Below are positions 45,191 through 53,882 of a stretch of 64,000 bases of DNA, piece after piece. How positions within the stretch are numbered: position 1 is the first letter of the stretch; every line of letters begins with the position of its first letter. This DNA comes from Psychroserpens sp041224425 (GTDB lineage: Bacteria > Bacteroidota > Bacteroidia > Flavobacteriales > Flavobacteriaceae). The notes beneath the pieces are model-generated. The model saw nothing but the letters and a program-made list of their open reading frames with translations, was not told the DNA's origin and ran no database searches. The DNA is taken from positions 62,001 to 126,000 of the forward strand of contig NZ_JBGFGL010000077.1 of NCBI RefSeq assembly GCF_041224425.1, given 5' to 3'. The translations under genes were made by a program, and so were the position numbers.

Positions 45191-45223
45191 AAAGACTACT
45201 GTTAACGCAGTAGTCTTTTTTTT
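45191..45223 (+). terminator. Rho-independent terminator after the OmpA-family gene
   Basis: Perfect 11-bp stem AAAGACTACTG / CAGTAGTCTTT with a 6-nt loop and a T run, 34 bp after the stop. Confidence 0.92.
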
Positions 45224-45336
45224 ATGCTCTTCTAGTCTATTCTATTAGCTTTTTATCGATGTTGGTTCAACTTTATTTCCTGTAATCAAAAACTTTTCTA
45301 TTTTTGGGTAAACAACCTTTAACCTGCTGGCTTACA

Positions 45337-47520
45337 ATGAAAAAAATTACACTTCTACTCTGTAGCGTTCTTTTCGGTTTTAACTGTATAGTTTCTGGTC
45401 AAGAGTCCATTGCTCGTCAGTGGAATGAAGTTCTTTTAGATGGTATCCGTTCCGATTTCGCACGACCAACCGTTCATGCCCGAAATTTATTTCATAGTTC
45501 TGTATTAATGTACGACGCTTGGGCAGTTTTTGATAGTCAAGCGGAAACTGTTTTTTTGGGTAAAACATTCAATGACTACACTTGTGCTTTTAGTGGTATT
45601 GCAGCACCTACAGATATTGATGCAGCGCGTCATGAGGTCATGAGTTATGCTATGTATAGATTACTCAACCATAGATTTCAAAATGCACCAGGTGTGGTTG
45701 TGATAACACAAGAAATTGAAGACCATTTTACAAGTTTTGGGTATGATCCAAATATGACTTCTACCGATTACAGTACTGGCTCTTATGCAGCTTTAGGTAA
45801 TTACATGGCTTCTGAAATGATTGCCTTTGGATTACAGGACAATAGCAATGAACAGTTTAATTATGCCAACAATTATTATACACCTGATAACTTTCCTCTG
45901 ATACTAGATCTTTATCAAGATAATACCAATATTGATCCCAATAAATGGCAACCTTTGGCTTTTGATGTGTTTATCGATCAAAGCGGTAACCCTCTACCCT
46001 TAAGCACACCTGCGTTTTTAAGTCCGGAATGGGGAGCTGTCAAGCCATTTTGTTTGACGACAGATGATTTAGATATTCTAAATGATGGTTTTGATAGTTA
46101 TGTCTACAACGATCCAGGTCCACCTCCTTACATTCAAAACTCGAATGAAGATGGTATAGATGATCCTTACAAATGGTATTTCTCACTCGTTGCAGCATGG
46201 TCGTCTCATTTAGATCCTAATGATCCAACAATGATTGATATTTCTCCTGGTGCAAAAGGAAACTTTCCATTGGAAGATTTACCTGAAACCTTCGAAGAGT
46301 ACAAAGACTTTTATGACATGATGAATGGTGGCGATGCAAGTACAGGTCACGCTTTAAATCCGTCAACAGGACTACCATATGCTCCTAACATTGTAAAACG
46401 TGCCGATTATGCGCGTGTTTTGGCTGAGTTTTGGGCAGATGGACCAGATTCAGAAACACCACCTGGACATTGGTTTACCATTTTGAATTATGTGAATGAC
46501 CATCCAGAGTTGGTTAAAAAAATTGGCGGACAAGGACCTACGGTTTCTGATCTGGAATGGGATGTGAAAGCCTATTTGGTACTTGGTGGAGCCATGCATG
46601 ATGTGGCGATTACCACTTGGGGAATCAAAGGATATTACGATTATATTCGTCCGATTTCAGCCATTCGTTACATGGCAGGAAAAGGCCAGAGCTCTAATGC
46701 CTCTTTGCCAAATTATGATCCGCATGGTTTGCCATTGATTCCAGGATTAATAGAATTGGTACAACCTGGAGAGGAACTGGCTGGTGGTTCTAATGAAAAT
46801 GTAGGAAGAGTAAAAATATATGCTTGGCGTGGACCAGACTTTATAAATGATCCAGAAACTGATATTGCTGGTGTTGATTGGATTTTAGGGGAGCATTGGT
46901 GGCCTTATCAACGTGCTACATTTGTCACACCGCCTTTTGCAGGATATCTTTCAGGACACTCCACTTTTTCAAGAGCTGCTGCTGAAGTGTTGACACGATT
47001 AACAGGCGATCGCTTTTTTCCTGGAGGTATGGGAACTTTCGATTTTGCGCAAAATGACTATCTATTTTTTGAGGTAGGACCTTCAGAAAGCATGACCTTA
47101 CAATGGGCAACCTATCAAGATGCGTCAGACCAAACTAGTTTGTCTAGAATTTGGGGAGGTATCCATCCGCCTATTGATGATATTCGCGGACGTATCATTG
47201 GTGATAAAATAGGCAATGAAGCCTTTGATCTAGCTGTTCACTATTTTGAAGATACCTTAAATACTCCTAATGTAACTCTAGAAGAAAGCATAAGCTTTTA
47301 CCCTGTTCCATTTACTGATGTACTTTCGATTTCGAATCCTAAAGGACTCAGATTTAATATGAGGCTTTTTGGAATGGATGGAAAGGAAGTCTATACTTCA
47401 AAAGTCTTAGATCACAATGTAAAATTACAGCTAACAGCTTTACAATCTGGATTGTATTTTGCCCAAGTTACAGATGAGTATGACCAAATTCTTTTCGTTA
47501 AAAAAGTGGTAAAAAACTAG
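45337..47520 (+). CDS. Secreted vanadium-dependent haloperoxidase-like protein, T9SS type A
   Basis: The protein has 727 residues from ATG 45337, chosen because a signal peptide begins there (KKITLLLCSVLFGFNCIVSGQ); the frame is open 11 codons upstream. The body is a PAP2/vanadium haloperoxidase helical domain: RPISAIRYMAG (vanadate-binding Arg region), GYLSGHSTFSRAAAEVL and RIWGGIHPPIDDIRGRIIG with the key Ser-Gly-His and His. The last ~75 residues (ISFYPVPFTDVLSIS ... GLYFAQVT) are a T9SS type A sorting domain, so the enzyme is exported to the surface. Such enzymes oxidise halides with H2O2, as in marine bacteria, or act as phosphatases. Which one cannot be read from the motifs alone. Confidence 0.88.
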   Translation: MKKITLLLCSVLFGFNCIVSGQESIARQWNEVLLDGIRSDFARPTVHARNLFHSSVLMYDAWAVFDSQAETVFLGKTFNDYTCAFSGIAAPTDIDAARHEVMSYAMYRLLNHRFQNAPGVVVITQEIEDHFTSFGYDPNMTSTDYSTGSYAALGNYMASEMIAFGLQDNSNEQFNYANNYYTPDNFPLILDLYQDNTNIDPNKWQPLAFDVFIDQSGNPLPLSTPAFLSPEWGAVKPFCLTTDDLDILNDGFDSYVYNDPGPPPYIQNSNEDGIDDPYKWYFSLVAAWSSHLDPNDPTMIDISPGAKGNFPLEDLPETFEEYKDFYDMMNGGDASTGHALNPSTGLPYAPNIVKRADYARVLAEFWADGPDSETPPGHWFTILNYVNDHPELVKKIGGQGPTVSDLEWDVKAYLVLGGAMHDVAITTWGIKGYYDYIRPISAIRYMAGKGQSSNASLPNYDPHGLPLIPGLIELVQPGEELAGGSNENVGRVKIYAWRGPDFINDPETDIAGVDWILGEHWWPYQRATFVTPPFAGYLSGHSTFSRAAAEVLTRLTGDRFFPGGMGTFDFAQNDYLFFEVGPSESMTLQWATYQDASDQTSLSRIWGGIHPPIDDIRGRIIGDKIGNEAFDLAVHYFEDTLNTPNVTLEESISFYPVPFTDVLSISNPKGLRFNMRLFGMDGKEVYTSKVLDHNVKLQLTALQSGLYFAQVTDEYDQILFVKKVVKN

Positions 47521-47540
47521 ATAAACCATATTCTATAAGG

Positions 47541-47548
47541 TACTTTTG
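47541..47548 (+). promoter_or_regulatory. Candidate -7 element (TACTTTTG) upstream of the DUF3817 gene
   Basis: Perfect match to TAnnTTTG, 18 bp before the ATG at 47567; no TTG is seen at the usual -33 position. The short leader fits Bacteroidota. Confidence 0.35.
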
Positions 47549-47566
47549 CAATCAAATAAGTTCCTT

Positions 47567-47857
47567 ATGTTTTCACTGTTTAATAGTTTTAAAATTGTGG
47601 CTTTTTTAGAAGGGGTATCTTACATTTTATTGTTGTTTGTCGCCGTGCCAATTAAGTATTTAGCTGGTGATCCACAATATGTTAAATGGTTGGGAATGCC
47701 ACATGGTATCTTGTTCTTGGCTTATATTGTTTTGGCCTTGATGTTGGCTTCTGAATTAAAGTGGCCAAGACGTACACTTGTCATTGTTTTACTCGCCTCA
47801 ATTATTCCATTTGGAACTTTTTACGTGGATAGAACCTATTTGAAAAGCAAATCATAA
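47567..47857 (+). CDS. DUF3817 family membrane protein
   Basis: The protein has 96 residues from the first ATG (47567); the frame extends 7 codons upstream only through a TTG. Three membrane segments: FKIVAFLEGVSYILLLFVAVPIK, GMPHGILFLAYIVLALMLA and RTLVIVLLASIIPFGTF. The N-terminal FLEGVSYILL and GMPHGILF are characteristic of DUF3817 (YdzA-like), of unknown role. Its stop is directly followed by the ATG of the MscS-like gene, so the two are cotranscribed. Confidence 0.85.
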   Translation: MFSLFNSFKIVAFLEGVSYILLLFVAVPIKYLAGDPQYVKWLGMPHGILFLAYIVLALMLASELKWPRRTLVIVLLASIIPFGTFYVDRTYLKSKS

Positions 47858-49105
47858 ATGAGTGAATTTCAGCATTTCTTTTACGATTATTTTATAGGCT
47901 TAGGATGGTCTGAAGTAATGTCAAAGTACTTGAACATGTTATGTATGTTCATCATCTTGGTCATCATCTTGTTTATTGCCGATCGCTTAACGCGACGTTT
48001 AATTATTCGGTTTTTTTCAGCGTTTTCAGAACGCACCAAAACCAATTTCGATAATTTATTGGTCAGTCATCGTGCACCAAGACGTATTGCACATTTAGTG
48101 CCTTTGGTGTTGACCATCAATTTATTTCCATTGGTGTTTCATGATTTTCCACATTTTGAGACCTATATTTTGATGCTTCTCAAAGTTTATGGAATCATCC
48201 TTACAATATGGATTATTAGAAGTGTTCTCAAAACATTCGAATCCTATTTTAAAACCTTACCTCGTTTAAAGGATAAACCTATAGATAGCTACATACAAGT
48301 TACCATGTTGTTTATCTGGATTATTGGTATTGCCTCTATTTTGGCAATTCTGATAGATCTATCGTTTATAAAATTCTTTACCACTCTTGGTGCTGCTTCG
48401 GCTATACTACTACTTATTTTTAAGGATACCATTCTTGGATTTGTAGCCAGTATACAAGTAGCCATTAACGATAGCGTTCGAATTGGTGATTGGATTACCA
48501 TGGAGAAATATGGGGCTGATGGTAGTGTGATCGAAATCAACCTTTCTACGGTTCAGGTTCAGAATTTTGACATGACGATTACTAATATTCCAACCTATGC
48601 CTTGATTTCAGATTCTTATAAGAACTGGAGAGGAATGCAATCTTCAGGAGGAAGACGTATCAAGCGTTCTATTTTGCTTAAAGCTAAAAGTATTAAGTAT
48701 TTAAGCGACGATGATATTGAACATCTTAAAGGGATTCAATTGATTAAAGAGTATCTCGAATCACGTCAAAAAGATATTAAAACCTATAATACTGAACACA
48801 ATGCTGACAAATCGGTTTTGATCAATGGACGAAATCTCACTAATGTTGGTGTCTTTAGAAAATACATGCAGACCTATGTTGAAAGACATTCTGCCGTGAA
48901 TAAGGAGATGACCATTATGGTTCGGCAATTGGAGCCAACACCTGAAGGATTACCATTGGAAATTTACTGTTTCAGTAGTGATAAGCGTTGGGAAAATTAT
49001 GAGTATATCATGGCAGATATTTTTGATCATGCCTTAGCAGCAGTAAGCTATTTCGATTTGGAAGTCTTTGAATATCCAACCAAGTTTAAGGATAGCAATC
49101 AGTAG
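47858..49105 (+). CDS. MscS-family (YbdG-like) mechanosensitive channel
   Basis: The 415-residue protein has several N-terminal membrane helices (MLCMFIILVIILFIADRL, PLVLTINLFPLVF, ILMLLKVYGIILTIW, VTMLFIWIIGIASILAILI). The MscS core is FFTTLGAASAILLLIFKDTILGFVASIQV, followed by IGDWITMEKYGADGSVIEINLSTVQVQNFDMTITNIP. The insert near IKRSILLKAKS and the longer C-terminal domain match YbdG/YnaI-type channels, which release solutes on osmotic downshock. Its stop is 1 bp from the stop of the convergent thioesterase gene. Confidence 0.92.
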   Translation: MSEFQHFFYDYFIGLGWSEVMSKYLNMLCMFIILVIILFIADRLTRRLIIRFFSAFSERTKTNFDNLLVSHRAPRRIAHLVPLVLTINLFPLVFHDFPHFETYILMLLKVYGIILTIWIIRSVLKTFESYFKTLPRLKDKPIDSYIQVTMLFIWIIGIASILAILIDLSFIKFFTTLGAASAILLLIFKDTILGFVASIQVAINDSVRIGDWITMEKYGADGSVIEINLSTVQVQNFDMTITNIPTYALISDSYKNWRGMQSSGGRRIKRSILLKAKSIKYLSDDDIEHLKGIQLIKEYLESRQKDIKTYNTEHNADKSVLINGRNLTNVGVFRKYMQTYVERHSAVNKEMTIMVRQLEPTPEGLPLEIYCFSSDKRWENYEYIMADIFDHALAAVSYFDLEVFEYPTKFKDSNQ

Positions 49106-49106
49106 T

Positions 49107-49499
49107 CTACTCCTCCTCTAACCTATCTTTTACAAATTCGATTTCGGTTTTACCATGTGCTTTTGGCTTTCCATCAGGACCCAAATTGACCATGATGATT
49201 TTATCGACCGTTAAAATGGTTTCCCTCGTCATTTTGTTGCGTACTTCCGATTTTAAGGTCAATGACGATTTACCGAACTTAATAACTTCAATACCGATTT
49301 CAACAATATCACCTTGTTTGGCTGAGGACATAAAATTGATTTCAGACATGTATTTGGTCACTACTTTTGAATTTTCCAATTGAATAACGGTATATAGCGC
49401 TACCTCTTCATCAATCCAAGCTAAAAGCTTTCCTCCAAATAAAGTTTGGTTCGGGTTTAAATCTTCGGGTTTTACCCATTTACGTGTGTGAAATCTCAT
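49107..49499 (-). CDS. Acyl-CoA thioesterase, hotdog fold (YciA-like)
   Basis: The 130-residue protein has the YciA/acyl-CoA hydrolase motifs LNPNQTLFGGKLLAWIDEEVALY (catalytic Asp in the WIDE segment), YMSEINFMSSAKQGDIVEIG and the strand SSLTLKSEVRN. It hydrolyses acyl-CoA thioesters in the cytoplasm, perhaps adjusting CoA or fatty-acid pools. A single hotdog domain implies a dimer of dimers or trimer of dimers. It is monocistronic, diverging from the intradiol dioxygenase gene. Confidence 0.88.
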   Translation of the reverse strand: MRFHTRKWVKPEDLNPNQTLFGGKLLAWIDEEVALYTVIQLENSKVVTKYMSEINFMSSAKQGDIVEIGIEVIKFGKSSLTLKSEVRNKMTRETILTVDKIIMVNLGPDGKPKAHGKTEIEFVKDRLEEE

Positions 49500-49631
49500 A
49501 AAAATGTTTTTATAGAATCGAATTTATTAACAAAAGTAGGAAGTTCTCGTTAATCTTTTTCTAAACTTTTCTTAAACCATTAACAGTCAATTGCTTTCCA
49601 AATTATCTTTAAAAGACTAAAATCAATCAAA

Positions 49632-50282
49632 ATGAATCACTTAATGACATTAATTGCAAGTCTCATCGTCATGATGCATTCTTGCATACAATCGCAAGAC
49701 CCTAAAAAAAACACTTCCAAAACAGAGCCTAATACTAAGATCGTTGGTGGTCCATGTGAAGGCTGCGATGCAGCAACTGATTATGGAGACAAAGTATTAA
49801 ATTGGACAGATACCATTAAAGGTTTTGATACTTCCAATAACAAAATCAAAATCAATGGAACTGTGTTTCGAAATGATGGACAAACGCCTGCAGAAGGCAT
49901 AATTGTGTATGTATACCATACTGACCATACTGGTCGTTATCCTACAAAATCCACATCGACTGGCTTAGAGCGTCGTCATGGTTACATGCGTACTTGGTTA
50001 AGAACAGATGCTGATGGACGCTATGAATTTTATACCTCAAGACCTGCCTCCTATCCAAATTCCACAGTTCCACAACATATCCATGTGACCATTAAGGAAC
50101 CAGGTTTGAACTCCTATTATATTGAAGATTTTTTCTTTGCTGATGATCCAAATCTTACATCAGATATCAAAAAAAGATCCAAACCTAGAGGTGGTTCAGG
50201 TGTCATTCAGTTAAAAGGTGATGGTACCATAAAAACAGCAACGCGTGATATCATTTTAGGATTACATATTCCTGATTATTAG
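49632..50282 (+). CDS. Intradiol ring-cleavage dioxygenase family lipoprotein
   Basis: The 216-residue exported protein has a lipobox-like MMHSC (Cys18). The core is KINGTVFRNDGQTPAEGIIVYVYHTD, then GYMRTWLRTDADGRYEFYTSRPASYP and QHIHVTIK. Tyr103, Tyr141, His149 and His151 fit the four iron(III) ligands of protocatechuate/catechol dioxygenases, so it may be an active intradiol dioxygenase. Extracytoplasmic intradiol enzymes are known in Bacteroidota, but the substrate is unclear and no aromatic pathway genes are nearby. Its paralogue at 28012 lacks these ligands. The stop overlaps the convergent DUF72 stop by 4 bp. Confidence 0.85.
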   Translation: MNHLMTLIASLIVMMHSCIQSQDPKKNTSKTEPNTKIVGGPCEGCDAATDYGDKVLNWTDTIKGFDTSNNKIKINGTVFRNDGQTPAEGIIVYVYHTDHTGRYPTKSTSTGLERRHGYMRTWLRTDADGRYEFYTSRPASYPNSTVPQHIHVTIKEPGLNSYYIEDFFFADDPNLTSDIKKRSKPRGGSGVIQLKGDGTIKTATRDIILGLHIPDY

Positions 50283-51163
50283 AATAAAGTTCCTTCATCT
50301 TCATTAGGAATCTTAAGATTATAGCCTAGCTCAGAATTGAGCTTCTTGATAAAGTGCGCAGACAACAGTGGTGATTCTTTTTCTATATTTTGATGTATGA
50401 AAAAATCGATTTCCTTAATACCTTGATCTTTCCACTCTTTAAGTCTTTCGACCCATTCATCTAATCTTGAGTAATCACTCTTGTGATTGGCGCCAACATA
50501 ACGTACAAAAGCAGTAGGATTGGTAAGTCGCATATGCATCAAATCCCTTCTGCCAGCTGTATCTACAATAACATTTGAAATATTGTGGGTTTCTAAAAGA
50601 TCGTACAGTTGGTTAGCAACAGCCTTATCATTATACCAATTGGTATGTCTAAATTCAATAGCTAAAGGAACTTCTTTGGGCCATGATTCTACAAAATTCA
50701 CTACTCTATCAAAATCCTTAGGTGCAAAATTGTTATGCATCTGTAAAAACACTGTACCAAGTTTTTCTTTTAGATTTAAGGCATTGTCTAAATAATGATT
50801 AACTACTTCGGTAACGCCATTTAAACGTTTCCAATGACTGATTTCCTGATTGAGCTTCGGAAAAAATTTAAATCCCTCAGGCGTTTTTTCATACCAGGTT
50901 GAGAATTGTTCCGCGGGAAAAATGCGATAAAACGTCGCATTTAATTCAATACTATTAAATTGGCTGGAATAATAGGTTAACTCGTCTTTAGTGCCTCTTG
51001 GATAAAACCCCTTTAAGTCAGCTTTGTTCCATTTGGCGCAGCCAACATATATTTCTGGAAGATTATCGTCCTTTACTTTATTTAAAACACGCGCTGTATC
51101 GATATGGTCTTGAGGTAAACTCAAATCATAGTCGCCAGGATTATCTACACTACCGAATTTCAT
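50279..51163 (-). CDS. DUF72 (YecE-like) TIM-barrel protein
   Basis: The 294-residue protein has the DUF72 hallmarks: YVGCAKWNKADLKGFYPRGT, the conserved YYSSQFNSIELNATFYR, FFPKLNQEISHWKRL, LGTVFLQMHNNF and AIEFRHTNW, arranged as a TIM-barrel. Family members are widespread, occasionally next to DNA-repair or metal genes, and their activity is not established. No neighbour suggests a function. The gene is transcribed alone, divergent from the helical gene at 51292. Confidence 0.9.
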   Translation of the reverse strand: MKFGSVDNPGDYDLSLPQDHIDTARVLNKVKDDNLPEIYVGCAKWNKADLKGFYPRGTKDELTYYSSQFNSIELNATFYRIFPAEQFSTWYEKTPEGFKFFPKLNQEISHWKRLNGVTEVVNHYLDNALNLKEKLGTVFLQMHNNFAPKDFDRVVNFVESWPKEVPLAIEFRHTNWYNDKAVANQLYDLLETHNISNVIVDTAGRRDLMHMRLTNPTAFVRYVGANHKSDYSRLDEWVERLKEWKDQGIKEIDFFIHQNIEKESPLLSAHFIKKLNSELGYNLKIPNEDEGTLF

Positions 51164-51291
51164 TTGTTTGTTTTTATCAAAGTTACAGGAATATTTTTAA
51201 GAAAACTATTTGTTGATAACCTCGTTAACAAGATAATTGTCTGTGCAATTTGTAGCCTATCATAATTTATATTTTTAATAAAATTAAAGCC

Positions 51292-51705
51292 ATGAATGAT
51301 CGATCTACCAATTTAAAATCTATTCGTCCAAGTATACCTTCAGCAAAAGTAAATGCTAATATGACTTCAGATGAATGTTTTCAAAACGTGACCTTACGAC
51401 CAATTATTAAAATGCAAAATCATTTATTGGTCATGGTATTTAGAAATTACATTGCAAAGCGCAAGAATGTCTTTTATGAGTTGTCATTAGCAAAGCAATT
51501 AGACTATATAGAAAATGCCATTCATAAGGATATGAAATTTAGAAATTCATTAAAAGGCATGATCATTGGCCAGTTTACTGTCGAAGAGTATGAATCGTAT
51601 ACTCAAAATTCATCTGCTTTAAACAAACGGATGATGAGCTTGGTAAAAGACCGATTGATTAGCAACATACAATTGTTTACGTTGCCATTGGCAAAAGCCA
51701 TTTAA
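51292..51705 (+). CDS. Small helical protein, conserved in flavobacteria but unassigned
   Basis: This 137-residue cytoplasmic protein lacks signal and membrane segments. The core NVTLRPIIKMQNHLLVMVFRNYIAKRKNVFYELSLAKQLDYIENAIHKD suggests a helical bundle; LKGMIIGQFTVEEYESYT follows. No catalytic motif is seen. The stop overlaps that of the convergent DUF2461 gene by 4 bp (TTAA). Confidence 0.6.
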   Translation: MNDRSTNLKSIRPSIPSAKVNANMTSDECFQNVTLRPIIKMQNHLLVMVFRNYIAKRKNVFYELSLAKQLDYIENAIHKDMKFRNSLKGMIIGQFTVEEYESYTQNSSALNKRMMSLVKDRLISNIQLFTLPLAKAI

Positions 51706-52382
51706 ATGATGGATTCACCGTTGAGATTGGTAGTGAGTACATCGCTCATATAATCAAAGTATGGACGAACCGTTTTAAAGGCATTGTCAACTTCTTTTAG
51801 GAAATCATCTGAAGCAACTTCCTTATCTGAATATTTTTTGATAAATACATACTGTTTTTTTCTTATTAAGTCTATTGCAGGATGCTCTTTATCAAAATTT
51901 TTAGGAGCTGTCTTTAATTCTTCCCCTTGAAAATCACCCCAAACCGATTTGAATTTATTGTCGTTTATAATGTCTCTAATCTCCTCATCGTCTTGTTCAA
52001 ATTCTTTTCTGATGCGAAGTAAGTCCTCTTTGTTTGGCTGCCAAAATCCGGTAGCAATAAACGATTCGTTATTAGGTTGAACATGAACATAATAACCACC
52101 TCGTAATTCTGGTTTTTTGCGATGGAAAGAACAGCCAAAATGTGTTTTATAAGGTTGTTTGTCTTTTGAAAACCGAACATCTCTATAAATACGGAACATT
52201 TTCATATTGTCAACATTATCGTGCTTTTTCAAATTTTCGAAAACTTGGGTATTAGCCAATTTGGCTTGAGTTTCCAATTGTTTAAAGGTCTTTTTGTGCT
52301 CATTGAACCACTCGCGATTGTTATTGTTGCCCAATTGCTTTAAAAAATCCAGAATATCCTTTGAGAATTTCACATTGCTCAT
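51702..52382 (-). CDS. DUF2461 family protein
   Basis: The 226-residue soluble protein has the conserved start LDFLKQLGNNNNREWFNEHKKTF, a central FRIYRDVRFSKDKQPYKTHFG and HRKKPELRGGYYVHVQPN, then FIATGFWQPNKEDLLRIRKEF. These define DUF2461 (TIGR02453), which is widespread and of unknown activity. It stands alone; a terminator for the upstream lipoprotein gene lies between. Confidence 0.9.
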   Translation of the reverse strand: MSNVKFSKDILDFLKQLGNNNNREWFNEHKKTFKQLETQAKLANTQVFENLKKHDNVDNMKMFRIYRDVRFSKDKQPYKTHFGCSFHRKKPELRGGYYVHVQPNNESFIATGFWQPNKEDLLRIRKEFEQDDEEIRDIINDNKFKSVWGDFQGEELKTAPKNFDKEHPAIDLIRKKQYVFIKKYSDKEVASDDFLKEVDNAFKTVRPYFDYMSDVLTTNLNGESII

Positions 52383-52408
52383 GTCTTTGTATTTTCACCT
52401 AAAATTAC

Positions 52409-52437
52409 AAAAAAAAGTCCCGATGAAAATCGGGACT
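52409..52437 (-). terminator. Rho-independent terminator after the acidic lipoprotein gene
   Basis: Perfect stem AGTCCCGAT / ATCGGGACT with 4-nt loop; on the minus strand it ends in a T run, 20 bp beyond the stop of the gene at 52457. Confidence 0.9.
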
Positions 52438-52456
52438 CTTAATTATTAACTTAATA

Positions 52457-52645
52457 TTAATTGTCGTCTACAACATCTTCTACTCCATCCTCTACATCTT
52501 CTGCTGCATCTTCTAAAGCGTCACCAGTGTCTTCGGCAGCTTCTTCGATTTTTTCACCAGTAGACTTTTGATCTCTACAGCTTGTAGTGGTTGTTATTAA
52601 ACTTAAAGAAAATAAGGCTAGAAATATATATGATAACTTTTTCAT
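52457..52645 (-). CDS. Small acidic lipoprotein
   Basis: This 62-residue protein has a lipoprotein signal (LITTTTSC, Cys near residue 23). The rest is a very acidic repeated tail (GEKIEEAAEDTGDALEDAAEDV, VEDVVDD), probably a helix or disordered. It resembles entericidin-like or other stress-induced small lipoproteins only in size and form. It is 42 bp downstream of the DUF1328 gene in a cluster with MscS, Dps and CorA, which suggests a role in envelope stress. Confidence 0.7.
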   Translation of the reverse strand: MKKLSYIFLALFSLSLITTTTSCRDQKSTGEKIEEAAEDTGDALEDAAEDVEDGVEDVVDDN

Positions 52646-52687
52646 TTTGAATGGGTTTTAATGGTTAATGTTTAATTTGATTTGTGA

Positions 52688-52849
52688 TTATCGTTTAACC
52701 AAAGATTTGATTAATGATAGAACGAATAATACTAAAAATATAAAGAATAATATTTTAGCTATTCCTGCTGATGCTCCAGCAATTCCACCGAAACCTAAGA
52801 TTCCAGCAATAATGGCAATAATTACAAATGTGATTGTCCAACGTAACAT
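52688..52849 (-). CDS. DUF1328 family small membrane protein
   Basis: This 53-residue gene is too short for many gene callers. The sequence starts LRWTITFVIIAIIAGILGFGG and continues IAGASAGIAKILFFIFLVLFV, giving two membrane helices with the glycine-rich FGGIAGASAGIAK loop typical of DUF1328 (YtjA-like). In many bacteria such proteins respond to general stress or membrane stress. It lies 86 bp downstream of the MscS gene and 42 bp upstream of the acidic lipoprotein gene. Confidence 0.88.
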   Translation of the reverse strand: MLRWTITFVIIAIIAGILGFGGIAGASAGIAKILFFIFLVLFVLSLIKSLVKR

Positions 52850-52935
52850 AATGTTTGTTTTTAAATTTAACGTTTAAAGTATCTGACTTTCAGTATACTA
52901 TTTGGTAGGTAGCTTCAATAAATTTGAGCTCAGCA

Positions 52936-53838
52936 TTAGTTGTTCATAAATACCTCTTCAAACTCAGCAGCATTAACTTTTAATTTGTTGTCAAACTGCA
53001 ACGTTCTGATAGGGAAAGGAATATTTATGTCTTCTTTATCATAGGCTTTTTTGATTTCAATAATAGCTTTTGTCTTTGCTTTTAGTTTTTCTAGCATGTT
53101 TTCGGCATCAATCCAGAAACGGCATAAATAGTTAATCGAACTGCTTCCGAATTCGGTGTAGTAAAATTCTACATCCTCAGGCTTTTCTACTTGATCAAAC
53201 GTGTTGGCTATAGTTTCTTTGGTCAAAGCTTCCACTTTTTCCAAATCAGATTCGTATCCAACACCACATTCAATAAATACACGCATTTTCGTGGTGAGCG
53301 AATAATTCTTCAGTGGATTTTCCAAAATCATTTTATTAGGAATTACCACCATATTATTATCTGCTTCCTTTAGCGTGAAATCCTTAAGGTTGATATCAAT
53401 AATCTCACCTGAATACCCATTAGTCTCGACCCAATGCCCAATTTGGATTTTCTTTCTGAAAGAAATGACAATACCTGCAATGGTATTCGATAAGGTTCCT
53501 TGAAGGGCTAAACCAATTACTAAACCAGCAACACCAGCACCAGTCAATAACGAGGTTAGTGTTTTATTCAGGTTTAATATTCCCAAGGCTAGGAACAATC
53601 CTGCCATGACGACAATGACTGCACTTATTCTGGCAATGGTTCTACTTATTGAGGTTTGACTAACACGTTTAGAAGCTAATTTAAATGTGAATTTATTGAC
53701 ATATTTAGCTACAAAAAATGCTGTAATCAATACAAGGATTGCAAGTGCAAGATTTGGTAAATTTTGTATGATGGCATCTAACCAACCTAATAATTTGCTT
53801 ACTAGGTTGCTAAATGCTTGATTGAGTTGTTCTTTCAT
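52936..53838 (-). CDS. MscS-type mechanosensitive channel
   Basis: The 300-residue protein shows three membrane helices (LPNLALAILVLITAFFVAKYV, ARISAVIVVMAGLFLALGIL, LLTGAGVAGLVIGLALQGTLSN) and the pore helix TIAGIVISFRKK. The MscS beta domain follows (IGHWVETNGYSGEIIDINLKDF, VVIPNKMILENPLKNYS), with a C-terminal alpha/beta vestibule. Length fits E. coli MscS (286 aa). It opens at high membrane tension to release solutes. It lies 44 bp downstream of dps, in a stress-type cluster. Confidence 0.93.
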   Translation of the reverse strand: MKEQLNQAFSNLVSKLLGWLDAIIQNLPNLALAILVLITAFFVAKYVNKFTFKLASKRVSQTSISRTIARISAVIVVMAGLFLALGILNLNKTLTSLLTGAGVAGLVIGLALQGTLSNTIAGIVISFRKKIQIGHWVETNGYSGEIIDINLKDFTLKEADNNMVVIPNKMILENPLKNYSLTTKMRVFIECGVGYESDLEKVEALTKETIANTFDQVEKPEDVEFYYTEFGSSSINYLCRFWIDAENMLEKLKAKTKAIIEIKKAYDKEDINIPFPIRTLQFDNKLKVNAAEFEEVFMNN

Positions 53839-53882
53839 AAGTTTTGTTTTTAAAAATTAATATTGAATTAAACTTAAATTAC

